A stretch of DNA of 8,701 nucleotides from an uncultured Rubrobacteraceae bacterium (GTDB taxonomy: Bacteria > Actinomycetota > Rubrobacteria > Rubrobacterales > Rubrobacteraceae): the NCBI GenBank assembly GCA_902806105.1, contig CADCVI010000121.1:1-8701 (forward strand), in the 5' to 3' direction. The position numbers and the translations under genes were made by a program. The notes under the pieces are model-generated. The model was not told where the DNA came from. It made no database searches and saw only the letters and a list, made by a program, of their open reading frames with translations. Positions 1 to 5,899 of this stretch are shown in pieces. Position 1 is the stretch's first letter; every line of letters begins with the position of its first letter.

Positions 1-599
1 CCGGCGGGTCTGCTCGCCGCCGTGCCCACGAGCTGCGCGCCGAGGCCGGGGCGGTTCTCGTCGGGGCGGGCACGGCGCGCGCGGACGACCCGCTCCTCAC
101 CCCGAGAGACCTCCCCGAAGGGGCTTCGCCCGTCCTGAGGATCGTCCTCGACCCCGGCCTGACCCTGAACCCGGAGAGCCGGCTCGCGCAGACGGCCGAC
201 GTCGAACCCGTGATCGTCTTCTCGGACGAGGCCGCCGACGGCGCGAGGAGGGAGGAGCTGGAGAAGCTCGGTGTCGAGGTCGTGACGGCGCCCCGCTCGG
301 AACGGGACCGGGGCATGGACCTCGGTTACGTGCTGGACGAGCTCGGTCGGCGCGGCATCCGGGGCGTGCTCGTCGAGGGCGGGGGGGAGACGGTGGGGAG
401 ATTCGTCCGCGGGGGCCTCGCCGACAAGCTGACGCTGTTCTACGCCCCGAAGGTGCTGGGGGCGGGCGGGGCCCCGCTCATGGGGTCGCTCGAAGTCGAT
501 GCCGTGGGAGCGGCACCGGGGTTCCGGATCGAAGGGGTCGAGAGGTTCGGGGACGACGTCGCTTTGACGCTCTACCCGGCGAGAACGGAGGAGGGCTAG
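1..599 (+). CDS. ribD: RibD, C-terminal part (5' truncated by window edge): pyrimidine reductase domain
   Basis: Partial gene. The frame with codons starting at position 3 is open from the window edge to the TAG at 597-599 (198 residues visible). The visible part is the C-terminal reductase domain of bifunctional RibD, which reduces the ribosylamino-pyrimidine to its ribityl form with NADPH in riboflavin synthesis. Supporting motifs are the family-typical VLVGAGTARADDPLLT near the start of the visible part and VLVEGGGETVGRFV about two thirds through, followed by LFYAPKVLGAGGAPLM. The N-terminal deaminase domain with its zinc site would lie upstream, so whether it is present cannot be seen. 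The GTG at 210 is an internal valine, not a start. The stop codon is one base before the ribE ATG, and the ribE ribosome site lies inside the last codons, so the two are translationally linked. The domain call is secure; that the full protein is the two-domain form is inferred from the operon. Confidence 0.93.
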   Translation, partial: GGSARRRAHELRAEAGAVLVGAGTARADDPLLTPRDLPEGASPVLRIVLDPGLTLNPESRLAQTADVEPVIVFSDEAADGARREELEKLGVEVVTAPRSERDRGMDLGYVLDELGRRGIRGVLVEGGGETVGRFVRGGLADKLTLFYAPKVLGAGGAPLMGSLEVDAVGAAPGFRIEGVERFGDDVALTLYPARTEEG

Positions 600-600
600 G

Positions 601-1248
601 ATGTTCACCGGGCTGGTAGAGGGGAAGGGCCGCGTCACCGCCATCGAGGGCGGCGGGATGGCGCGGATCGAGGTCGAAGCGGGAGACCTTGCCCGCGGGA
701 CCGGGATCGGCGACTCGGTCTCGGTCAACGGTGTCTGCCTGACCGTCAACGAGATCCACGGCGGGGAGCTCGTCTTCTACGCCATGCAGGAGACGCTCAG
801 GAGGACGGCGCTCGGGGGGCTCGGCGCGGGCGACGGCGTCAACCTCGAGCGGGCGATGACCCCGGAGAAGCGTTTCGGGGGACACATCGTGCAGGGCCAC
901 GTCGACGGTGTCGGGGAGGTCCTCGGCGTCACCCCAGAGGGCGACGCCGAGATCTGGGAGTTCTCCGCGCCAGCAAGCGTCCTGAAGTATGCCGTCGAGA
1001 AGGGGAGCATCTGCGTCGACGGCATCAGCCTCACCCTGGTCTCGGTGCGGGAAGGCTCGTTCACCGTCTCGATCCTGCCGCAGACGAGGGCGGCGACGAA
1101 CCTCGGGGGGCTGTCCCCCGGGGGCCGGGTGAACCTCGAGGCGGACGTGATCGGCAAGTACGTGGAGCGGCTCCTCGGTCCCCACCTGGGGGGCACGGCC
1201 GCGGGCAACGTATCGCAAATATTCGAGAGGAGAGAAGATGCCGTTTAG
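601..1248 (+). CDS. ribE: Riboflavin synthase, alpha chain
   Basis: A 215-residue protein of the usual family length. Riboflavin synthase dismutates two molecules of 6,7-dimethyl-8-ribityllumazine to riboflavin plus the aminopyrimidine substrate of RibH, in the cytoplasm as a trimer. The signature N-terminus MFTGLVE is present. The tandem barrel repeats are recognisable: SVNGVCLTV in the first half is mirrored by ICVDGISLTLVSV in the second, and GGHIVQGHVDGVG (residues about 94-106, histidines 95 and 100) is the conserved segment that opens the second barrel. The ATG at 601 is preceded by GGAGG at 587-591, inside the end of ribD. The last 11 nt overlap ribBA in a different frame, so ribosomes finishing ribE sit on the ribBA start. 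Some genomes call this gene ribC. No key residue appears to be missing. Confidence 0.97.
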   Translation: MFTGLVEGKGRVTAIEGGGMARIEVEAGDLARGTGIGDSVSVNGVCLTVNEIHGGELVFYAMQETLRRTALGGLGAGDGVNLERAMTPEKRFGGHIVQGHVDGVGEVLGVTPEGDAEIWEFSAPASVLKYAVEKGSICVDGISLTLVSVREGSFTVSILPQTRAATNLGGLSPGGRVNLEADVIGKYVERLLGPHLGGTAAGNVSQIFERREDAV

Positions 1249-2440
1249 TCAGATAGATGAGGTCCTGGAGGACATCAGGGCCGGCAAGATGGTCATAGTC
1301 ATAGACGACGAGGACCGCGAGAACGAGGGCGACCTCACGATGGCCGCCGAGCTCGTCACCGCCGACGACATAAACTTCATGGCGACGTACGGCCGCGGCC
1401 TGATCTGCCTGCCGATGACCGGCGAGATGGTAGACAAGCTCGAGATACCGGACATGGCGACTCACAACTCCGCGCGCATGAACACGGCGTTTACTGCCTC
1501 CATCGAGGCGAAGGAGGGCATAACGACCGGCATCTCCGCCGCCGACCGTGCCCACACGTGTCGCGTCGCCGTCGACGAGGCCACCGGCCCCGACGACCTG
1601 GTCATGCCGGGGCACATCTTCCCGCTGCGCGCCCGCCCCGGCGGGGTCTTGCAGAGGGCCGGGCAGACGGAGGCGGCCGTAGACCTCGCGCGCCTCGCGG
1701 GCATGAGGCCGGCAGGCGTGATCTGCGAGATCATGAACGAGGACGGCACGATGGCCCGCGTCCCGGACCTCGAGAAGTTCTCGGCGGAGCACGGCGTCAA
1801 GCTCGTGACCACCGCCCAGATTATCGAGTACCGCCGCCGCTACGAGCGGCACGTGAAGTTCGCCGTCGAGGTTCGACTGCCCACCGACCATGGCGAGTTC
1901 CGCCTGCGCGCCTACGAGAACGACGTCGACGACCTGACTCACCTCGCGCTCGTTATGGGCGAGCCCGAGGGCAAGGAGGACGTCCTCGTGCGCGTCCACT
2001 CCGCCTGCCTGACCGGCGACGCGCTGCACTCGCTGCGCTGCGACTGCGGGCAGCAGCTTGATGGCGCGATGTCCCAGATCGCCAAGGAGGGCGAGGGCGT
2101 CCTCGTGTACATGCAGCAGGAGGGGCGCGGCATCGGCCTGTTGAACAAGATGAAGGCGTATCACCTTCAGGACGAGGGACTGGACACCGTCGAGGCAAAC
2201 CAGCAGCTCGGCTTCGCGCCGGACCTTCGGGACTACGGCCTGGGCGCGCAGATCCTCAAGGACCTGGACCTCTCGCGCATCCGGCTGATGACGAACAACC
2301 TGACCAAGGTCGTCGGGCTCGGGGGCTTCGGGTTGGAGATCACGGAGCGGGTGCCGCTGGAGATAGAGCCCAACGGCGTGAACGACCACTACCTCCAGAC
2401 GAAGAAGGAGAAGCTCAACCACGTCTTCGACAACATCTAG
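1238..2440 (+). CDS. ribBA: RibBA: bifunctional DHBP synthase / GTP cyclohydrolase II
   Basis: A 400-residue fusion supplying both precursors of riboflavin. Residues about 1-200 are 3,4-dihydroxy-2-butanone-4-phosphate synthase (ribulose 5-phosphate to DHBP plus formate); about 205-400 are GTP cyclohydrolase II. DHBP-synthase motifs are [11 protein letters not shown] (23-33, metal and substrate acidic loop), [17 protein letters not shown] and [13 protein letters not shown] (Glu164). The usual GHTEA motif reads GQTEA here, with Gln143 where a metal-binding histidine is expected (see findings). The cyclohydrolase half has the zinc cysteines at 257, 268 and 270 with the E. coli RibA spacing (CLTGD...RCDCG), then [25 protein letters not shown] and ERVPLEIE. 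The usual TNNP motif reads TNNL. The ATG at 1238 has AGGAG at 1228-1232, in a locally A/T-richer stretch overlapping the ribE end. The identification is certain; activity of the first domain is not. Confidence 0.97.
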   Translation: MPFSQIDEVLEDIRAGKMVIVIDDEDRENEGDLTMAAELVTADDINFMATYGRGLICLPMTGEMVDKLEIPDMATHNSARMNTAFTASIEAKEGITTGISAADRAHTCRVAVDEATGPDDLVMPGHIFPLRARPGGVLQRAGQTEAAVDLARLAGMRPAGVICEIMNEDGTMARVPDLEKFSAEHGVKLVTTAQIIEYRRRYERHVKFAVEVRLPTDHGEFRLRAYENDVDDLTHLALVMGEPEGKEDVLVRVHSACLTGDALHSLRCDCGQQLDGAMSQIAKEGEGVLVYMQQEGRGIGLLNKMKAYHLQDEGLDTVEANQQLGFAPDLRDYGLGAQILKDLDLSRIRLMTNNLTKVVGLGGFGLEITERVPLEIEPNGVNDHYLQTKKEKLNHVFDNI

Positions 2441-2444
2441 GGGG
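2438..2444 (+). promoter_or_regulatory. Ribosome binding site fixing the GTG start of ribH
   Basis: The ribBA stop codon runs straight into a G-rich TAGGGGG stretch 6 nt before the GTG at 2451. The alternative in-frame ATG at 2469 has no purine-rich site at a proper distance, so the GTG start is preferred. Confidence 0.6.
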
Positions 2445-2450
2445 TTCGGC

Positions 2451-2984
2451 GTGAACGAGCCAACCGTAATGGAAGGTCAACTCGATGCCACGGGGCGGCG
2501 CTTCGCCATCGTCGCCTCCCGCTTCAACGAGTTTATAGTCAAGGCGCTCCTCGACGGCGCCCTCGACGCGATCCGGCGCCACGGGGGCGACCTCGCCTCG
2601 GTGGACGTGGCGTGGGTGCCGGGGGCCTACGAGGTCCCGCTCGCGGCGAAGCGCTTCGCCCTCTCGGGCCGCTACGACGCCGTGATAACGCTCGGAGCCG
2701 TGATCCGGGGCGCCACCGCGCACTTCGATTACGTCGCTGGCGGGGTCTCCTCGGGCATCTCCTCCGTCGCGCTGGAGGCGAACCTGCCCGTCGTCTTCGG
2801 CGTCCTCACGACGGAGAACATCGAGCAGGCGATCGAGCGGGCCGGGACCAAGGCCGGCAACCACGGCTTCGAGGCCGCCGTCACCGCCATCGAGATGGCC
2901 TCGCTCGTGGAGCGCATCGACGGTAGCGCGCGGGACCGGGGAGGCCACGACCTGCCGTCGTCGCCGGAGGTCGGCAGGATCTAA
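2451..2984 (+). CDS. ribH: Lumazine synthase (6,7-dimethyl-8-ribityllumazine synthase)
   Basis: A 177-residue cytoplasmic enzyme that condenses the ribityl aminopyrimidine with DHBP, the penultimate riboflavin step; family members form pentamers or 60-subunit capsids. Motifs run in the expected order: [13 protein letters not shown] (substrate ring contact), [28 protein letters not shown] (catalytic histidine), [28 protein letters not shown] (phosphate-binding arginine) and [11 protein letters not shown]. The usual length is about 150-160 residues; the extra length is a C-terminal tail of about 20 residues after LVERI that is rich in Gly, Ser, Arg and Asp and that I do not recognise. Start chosen at GTG 2451 because of the G-rich site just upstream. 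The gene starts 10 nt after ribBA stops and is the last of the operon, followed by a hairpin terminator. An N-terminal GTG or the ATG at 2469 would differ by only six residues. Confidence 0.96.
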   Translation: MNEPTVMEGQLDATGRRFAIVASRFNEFIVKALLDGALDAIRRHGGDLASVDVAWVPGAYEVPLAAKRFALSGRYDAVITLGAVIRGATAHFDYVAGGVSSGISSVALEANLPVVFGVLTTENIEQAIERAGTKAGNHGFEAAVTAIEMASLVERIDGSARDRGGHDLPSSPEVGRI

Positions 2985-2998
2985 CGTCCACGAACAGC

Positions 2999-3039
2999 GG
3001 AGCCCCGGCCCCACGAGGGGGACCGGGGCTCCGGGTTTT
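2999..3039. terminator. Hairpin terminator between convergent ribH and rpmB, possibly bidirectional
   Basis: A 10-bp perfect stem (GGAGCCCCGG at 2999-3008 with its complement at 3023-3032) is extended by four more G-C pairs across a one-base bulge (3009-3012 with 3018-3021), leaving a 5-nt loop ACGAG. On the plus strand it is followed by GGGTTTT, a short T run, so it should end the riboflavin operon 15 nt after the ribH stop. On the minus strand the same stem lies about 24 nt beyond the rpmB stop but is followed by only scattered T residues, so activity in that direction is less certain. Confidence 0.8.
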
Positions 3040-3056
3040 GAGGGATGCGGGCCTGT

Positions 3057-3281
3057 TTAGGCGGTGGCGCTTGCCGCGTGGCTGACGCGGGGGGCGGCCT
3101 TCTGGACCTTGAAGGCCTTCAGGCACGAGGTGCAGACGTATTCGCGCCTGACGGAGGCGCCTTCCTGGATGCGGATCTTCTGCAGGTTCGGGTTCCAGCG
3201 CCGCCGGGTGGCGCGCAGGGAGTGACTGCGGGCGTTGCCGAAGTTCGGGCCCTTGTTGCAGGAATAACAGACTTTCGCCAC
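3057..3281 (-). CDS. rpmB: 50S ribosomal protein L28 (bL28), zinc-ribbon form
   Basis: A 74-residue protein of the large ribosomal subunit, encoded on the minus strand. It has the family-typical N-terminus MAKVC, then the RRRWNPNLQKIRI core and CTSCLKAFKVQK near the end. Cysteines 5, 8, 50 and 53 form two CxxC pairs, the zinc-binding (C+) version of L28. The start is GTG at 3281-3279, with AGGAG (minus strand, 3293-3289) seven bases before it. The last 12 or so residues (after KVQK) are an Ala/Ser-rich tail. It is convergent with ribH and divergent from fakA, so it is a single-gene unit with its own promoter. Bacteria with a zinc-free L28 paralog often control it through Zur; no paralog is visible here. 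The identification is firm because the whole length matches, although the reading frame lies opposite a long open plus-strand frame. Confidence 0.96.
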   Translation of the reverse strand: MAKVCYSCNKGPNFGNARSHSLRATRRRWNPNLQKIRIQEGASVRREYVCTSCLKAFKVQKAAPRVSHAASATA

Positions 3282-3293
3282 GAGAATTCTCCT
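3282..3293 (-). promoter_or_regulatory. rpmB ribosome binding site embedded in a perfect palindrome
   Basis: AGGAG (minus strand, 3293-3289) is a good Shine-Dalgarno site 7 nt before the rpmB GTG. The bases 3282-3291 read GAGAATTCTC, a perfect 10-bp palindrome filling the whole gap between site and start codon. It could only fold into a 3-bp stem with an AATT loop, so it is weak as RNA structure; as DNA it could be a small operator half or chance. Confidence 0.55.
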
Positions 3294-3371
3294 GTGCTAG
3301 GATACCGGCCGATATGGGACTGCCCAGGGTGGTGGCTCGCGGCGCACGACCCGGACGGGCTCCGGCCGAAG

Positions 3372-3400
3372 ATTGTACACCAGTTTCTATCGGGCAACAC
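3372..3400 (-). promoter_or_regulatory. Possible promoter for rpmB (TACAAT -10 box)
   Basis: In the 168-nt divergent gap the minus strand shows TACAAT (3377-3372), a good match to the sigma-70 type -10 box. At 17 nt spacing the -35 position reads GTGTTG (3400-3395), a poor match; a better-looking TTGCCC lies only 14 nt away. Transcription would begin near 3365, giving an rpmB leader of about 85 nt. The call rests on the -10 box alone. Confidence 0.3.
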
Positions 3401-3412
3401 CTTACATGGAAG

Positions 3413-3426
3413 GGCCCGAGCGGGCC
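3413..3426. repeat. Short inverted repeat upstream of fakA
   Basis: GGCCCG (3413-3418) and CGGGCC (3421-3426) are separated by AG, a 6-bp GC palindrome ending 11 nt before the fakA ribosome site. In RNA the inner pairs would have to open to form a loop. It may be a protein-binding site or chance in GC-rich DNA. The rest of the 3282-3449 gap shows no other clear element, and I could not find a convincing plus-strand promoter for fakA. Confidence 0.3.
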
Positions 3427-3437
3427 TGCGATGGGGA

Positions 3438-3446
3438 AGAGGAAGG
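3438..3446 (+). promoter_or_regulatory. Ribosome binding site fixing the ATG start of fakA
   Basis: AGAGGAAGG lies just before the ATG at 3450 (GAGG 7 nt from the start). The reading frame is open far upstream, through the antisense of rpmB, so this site decides the start. Confidence 0.65.
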
Positions 3447-3449
3447 TTG

Positions 3450-5084
3450 ATGAGCCGCACGGCCGAGCATCGTGAAGATGGGGTACTGCCCACGTCGGAA
3501 CTCAAGGTTGTCGTGGGGGCCGCCTACGCGGCGCTCAAGCTACGCGCGGCGAAGATAGATGCCCTGAACGTCTACCCGGTCCCGGACGGGGACACGGGGA
3601 CGAACATGCTTCTGACGCTCCGGTCGGTGATGGAGGCGGTCGCGGCCTCTCCCGACCTGCGGGGCGAGGATGCGGCCAAGGCCGTCTCCCGCGCCGCGCT
3701 CATGGGCGCGAGGGGCAACTCCGGCGTGATCCTCTCCCAGATTCTGCGCGGCGCCTGCGAGAAGCTCGGACACGCGACCTCCCTCGACGCGAAGACCCTG
3801 GCGGAGGCGCTCGGTGGCGCGAAGGAACGGGCCTACTCCGCCGTCAGGGAGCCCGTAGAAGGGACGATGCTCTCCGTCGTAAAAGACGCGGCGGCGGCGG
3901 CGCAGGCGTTCGTGGAGGGCGGCAAGAGCGACCCCGTGGAGGTCTTGCGGGAGGCCGCGCGCGCGGCGCACGAGTCGGTCCGCCGGACGCCCGAGCTTTT
4001 GAGGGTCCTGAGGGAGGCCGGGGTCGTTGACGCGGGCGGGTACGGGGTCGCCGTGATCCTTGATTCCCTGCGGGCCTCGCTGGCGGGCGAGGCGCCGGAT
4101 CTCGAGGACGACGACGAGTCGGTACCGGACGAGGATCTCCTCAGGGACAAAGTAGAGCACTCCGCCGAAGAGGCCTGGGGCTACTGCACCGAGTTTGTCG
4201 TCAGCGGCTTCTCAGGCGACCCCGACGAGTTCGCATCCTGGATCCACGACGTCGGCAAGAGCGTGCTCGTGATCCCGGACGAAGACCTCGTCAAGGTACA
4301 CCTGCACACCCAGGACCCCGGCGGCGCCATCTCGTACGCGGGCAGCTTCGGCCGCCTCTCCGGGGTCAAGGTCGACGACATGGAGGCCCAGACGAGGGCC
4401 CGTGCGGACCACGAGGATGCCGCGCCCACCTCCGAACTCGGGGTCGTGGTGGCGAGCCGTGGGTCGGGGAACCGCGCTTTCTTCGAGGGTATGGGGGCCG
4501 TAGTCGTCGAGGGCGGTCAGGGCGCGAACCCGAGCACGGAGGACTTCGTCCGGGCCGTGGCCCAGACGGGGGCGCGAAGCGTGATCCTGCTGCCGAACAA
4601 CAAGAACGTCGTCCCGACCGCGGAGCAGGTGGCGGGTCTCGTAGATGTAGGGGTAGAGGTCGTGCCGACGCACACGATCGTCGCGGGCCTCGCGGCGATG
4701 GTGGGCTACGACGCGGAGGGGGAGCCGGAGGAGGTAATCGAAGAGATGCGCGACATCGTCTCGGGGCTGCGCTGCGGTGAGGTCACCCAGGCCGTTCGCG
4801 AGGCGCGCGTCTCGGGCCGCGAGGTGCCGGAGGGGGCGTACATAGGTCTCCTCGACGGGGAGCTCGTCGCGGTCGAGCAGGGGGTCGAGGACGCGGCCAT
4901 GCGCCTCGTCGAGAGGATGCTCGAGGAGGGACCCGACGTCGTCACCCTGCTCCGGGGCTACGGGATGGACGAGGGCTCCGCTAGGAAGGTGGCCGAGAGG
5001 ATAAGAAGCCTCGACGGGTCCGTCGAGATCGAGGTAAAGGACGGGGGGCAGCCCCTCTACCCGTTGCAGATGGTGGCCGAGTAG
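3450..5084 (+). CDS. fakA: FakA/YloV-like DAK-domain kinase (probable fatty acid kinase catalytic subunit)
   Basis: A 544-residue cytoplasmic protein, close to the S. aureus FakA length. FakA phosphorylates fatty acids held by FakB (DegV-family) partners to acyl phosphates for phospholipid synthesis. Residues about 15-215 are a DhaL/DAK2 kinase domain: NVYPVPDGDTGTNM (40-53; Asp46 and Asp48 for Mg-ATP), MGARGNSGVILSQILRG (85-101), PVEGTML and VVDAGGYG (Asp194). The middle domain has YCTEF (Cys246) and KVHLHTQDPG (His284, His286), matching the Cys/His/His site described in FakA, then GVKVDDMEAQ. The C-terminal domain carries ILLPNNKNVVPTAEQ, PTHTIVAGLAAM and YIGLLDGELVAV. The start at ATG 3450 rests on the site at 3438-3446; the frame is open further upstream (GTG at 3294), but that part does not resemble the family. 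It overlaps the degV start by one base (TAGTG), which suggests equal, coupled production. Family membership is firm; fatty-acid kinase activity is inferred. Confidence 0.93.
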   Translation: MSRTAEHREDGVLPTSELKVVVGAAYAALKLRAAKIDALNVYPVPDGDTGTNMLLTLRSVMEAVAASPDLRGEDAAKAVSRAALMGARGNSGVILSQILRGACEKLGHATSLDAKTLAEALGGAKERAYSAVREPVEGTMLSVVKDAAAAAQAFVEGGKSDPVEVLREAARAAHESVRRTPELLRVLREAGVVDAGGYGVAVILDSLRASLAGEAPDLEDDDESVPDEDLLRDKVEHSAEEAWGYCTEFVVSGFSGDPDEFASWIHDVGKSVLVIPDEDLVKVHLHTQDPGGAISYAGSFGRLSGVKVDDMEAQTRARADHEDAAPTSELGVVVASRGSGNRAFFEGMGAVVVEGGQGANPSTEDFVRAVAQTGARSVILLPNNKNVVPTAEQVAGLVDVGVEVVPTHTIVAGLAAMVGYDAEGEPEEVIEEMRDIVSGLRCGEVTQAVREARVSGREVPEGAYIGLLDGELVAVEQGVEDAAMRLVERMLEEGPDVVTLLRGYGMDEGSARKVAERIRSLDGSVEIEVKDGGQPLYPLQMVAE

Positions 5085-5899
5085 TGACGACCGCGATAGT
5101 GACGGACTCGACCACGAGCCTCCCCGAGGGGATCAGGGAGCGTCCGGACGTGCGGGTCGTCCCGCTGACCTTCGCGTTCGGCCCGGACGAGACGTACACG
5201 GACAAGGTCGACCTTTCGAACGCCGAGTTCTACGAGAAGCTGAAGACGTCGTCCCGCTTCCCGTCCACCTCGCAGCCCCCGACGGGGGCGTTCGTCGAGG
5301 CTTACGAGTCGCTCGCCTCCTACGACGACGTGCTCGTCCTTACGCTCTCCGCGAAGCTCAGCGGCACGTACCAGTCGGCGTTCTCGGCGGCGGGGATGGT
5401 GGATCGGCCCGTGGAGGTCGTCGACACGCAGAGCGCCGAGATGGGCTCCGGACTGATCCTTCTGGAGGCCCTTCGGGTAGCGGACGAGGGCGGCAGCTTC
5501 GAGGACGTGAAGAGGGCGACGGAGGCTGCGGTGCGCCGCTGCGGTATCTTCTTCGCCGTCGGCACCCTGGAGTACCTGGAGAAGAGCGGGCGAATCGGCC
5601 GCGCCCAGCGCCTCGTCGGGACCGCGCTGGATATCCGTCCGGTCCTGCGCCTCGAGGATGGGGAGGTCGTACCGCACAAACGGGCCCGGGGCCGCAAGCG
5701 CCAGTTGTCGGCGATCGTGGACGAGGTCAGGCCGATGATCGAGGCGGGGCGCCACATAGCGTACGGCCACGTGGACTCTTACGATGCGCTCGCCGACCTG
5801 AGGAGCGCGCTCGGGACGGAGGGAAGCTTCGTCTCGGAGATAGGGGGCGTCGTCGGGTCCCACGTCGGACCCGGTGCCTATGGCGTGGCCTACCTATAA
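5084..5899 (+). CDS. degV: DegV family protein (FakB-like fatty-acid-binding subunit)
   Basis: A 271-residue DegV-fold protein. DegV/FakB proteins bind one fatty acid in a buried tunnel and present its carboxylate to FakA for phosphorylation. Family motifs are IVTDSTTSLP at the N-terminus, FPSTSQPPTG (Thr62-Ser63-Gln64-Pro65), LSAKLSGTYQSA (Ser93), GTLEYLEKSGRIGRA (Arg170) and GSHVGPGAYGVAYL at the C-terminus (His260). Thr62, Ser93, Arg170 and His260 correspond, as I recall them, to the residues that hold the fatty-acid carboxylate in S. aureus FakB proteins, so the binding site looks intact. The GTG start shares its G with the fakA stop codon. There is no signal peptide or membrane segment, as expected for a cytoplasmic shuttle. 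The ligand (saturated or unsaturated chain) cannot be read from sequence. The recG start lies inside the last codons. Confidence 0.94.
   Translation: MTTAIVTDSTTSLPEGIRERPDVRVVPLTFAFGPDETYTDKVDLSNAEFYEKLKTSSRFPSTSQPPTGAFVEAYESLASYDDVLVLTLSAKLSGTYQSAFSAAGMVDRPVEVVDTQSAEMGSGLILLEALRVADEGGSFEDVKRATEAAVRRCGIFFAVGTLEYLEKSGRIGRAQRLVGTALDIRPVLRLEDGEVVPHKRARGRKRQLSAIVDEVRPMIEAGRHIAYGHVDSYDALADLRSALGTEGSFVSEIGGVVGSHVGPGAYGVAYL

Noticed and set aside
210..212. GTG at 210 as the start of a short independent gene
   Set aside because: The same frame is open to the window edge and the upstream part contains conserved RibD residues, so it is an internal valine codon.
1061..2422. Long minus-strand open frame of 453 codons opposite ribE and ribBA
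   Set aside because: It is exactly antisense to a clearly real ribBA; its translation is low-complexity (Leu, Val, Arg, Asp, His) with no recognisable domain. Such frames are expected opposite GC-rich genes.
1..3000. FMN riboswitch controlling the riboflavin operon
   Set aside because: It would be expected ahead of the first gene of the operon, which lies outside the window; none of the intergenic junctions inside has room for one.
3045..3449. Upstream extension of the fakA frame through the rpmB region, including a GTG at 3294
   Set aside because: It runs antisense to rpmB and its translation does not resemble any FakA N-terminus. The ATG at 3450 has a good ribosome site and matches family length.
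3282..3449. Sigma-70 type promoter for fakA on the plus strand (TTGTAC at 3373-3378)
   Set aside because: No acceptable -10 box lies at 16-18 nt; the nearest A/T-rich bases (3402-3407) are too far away.
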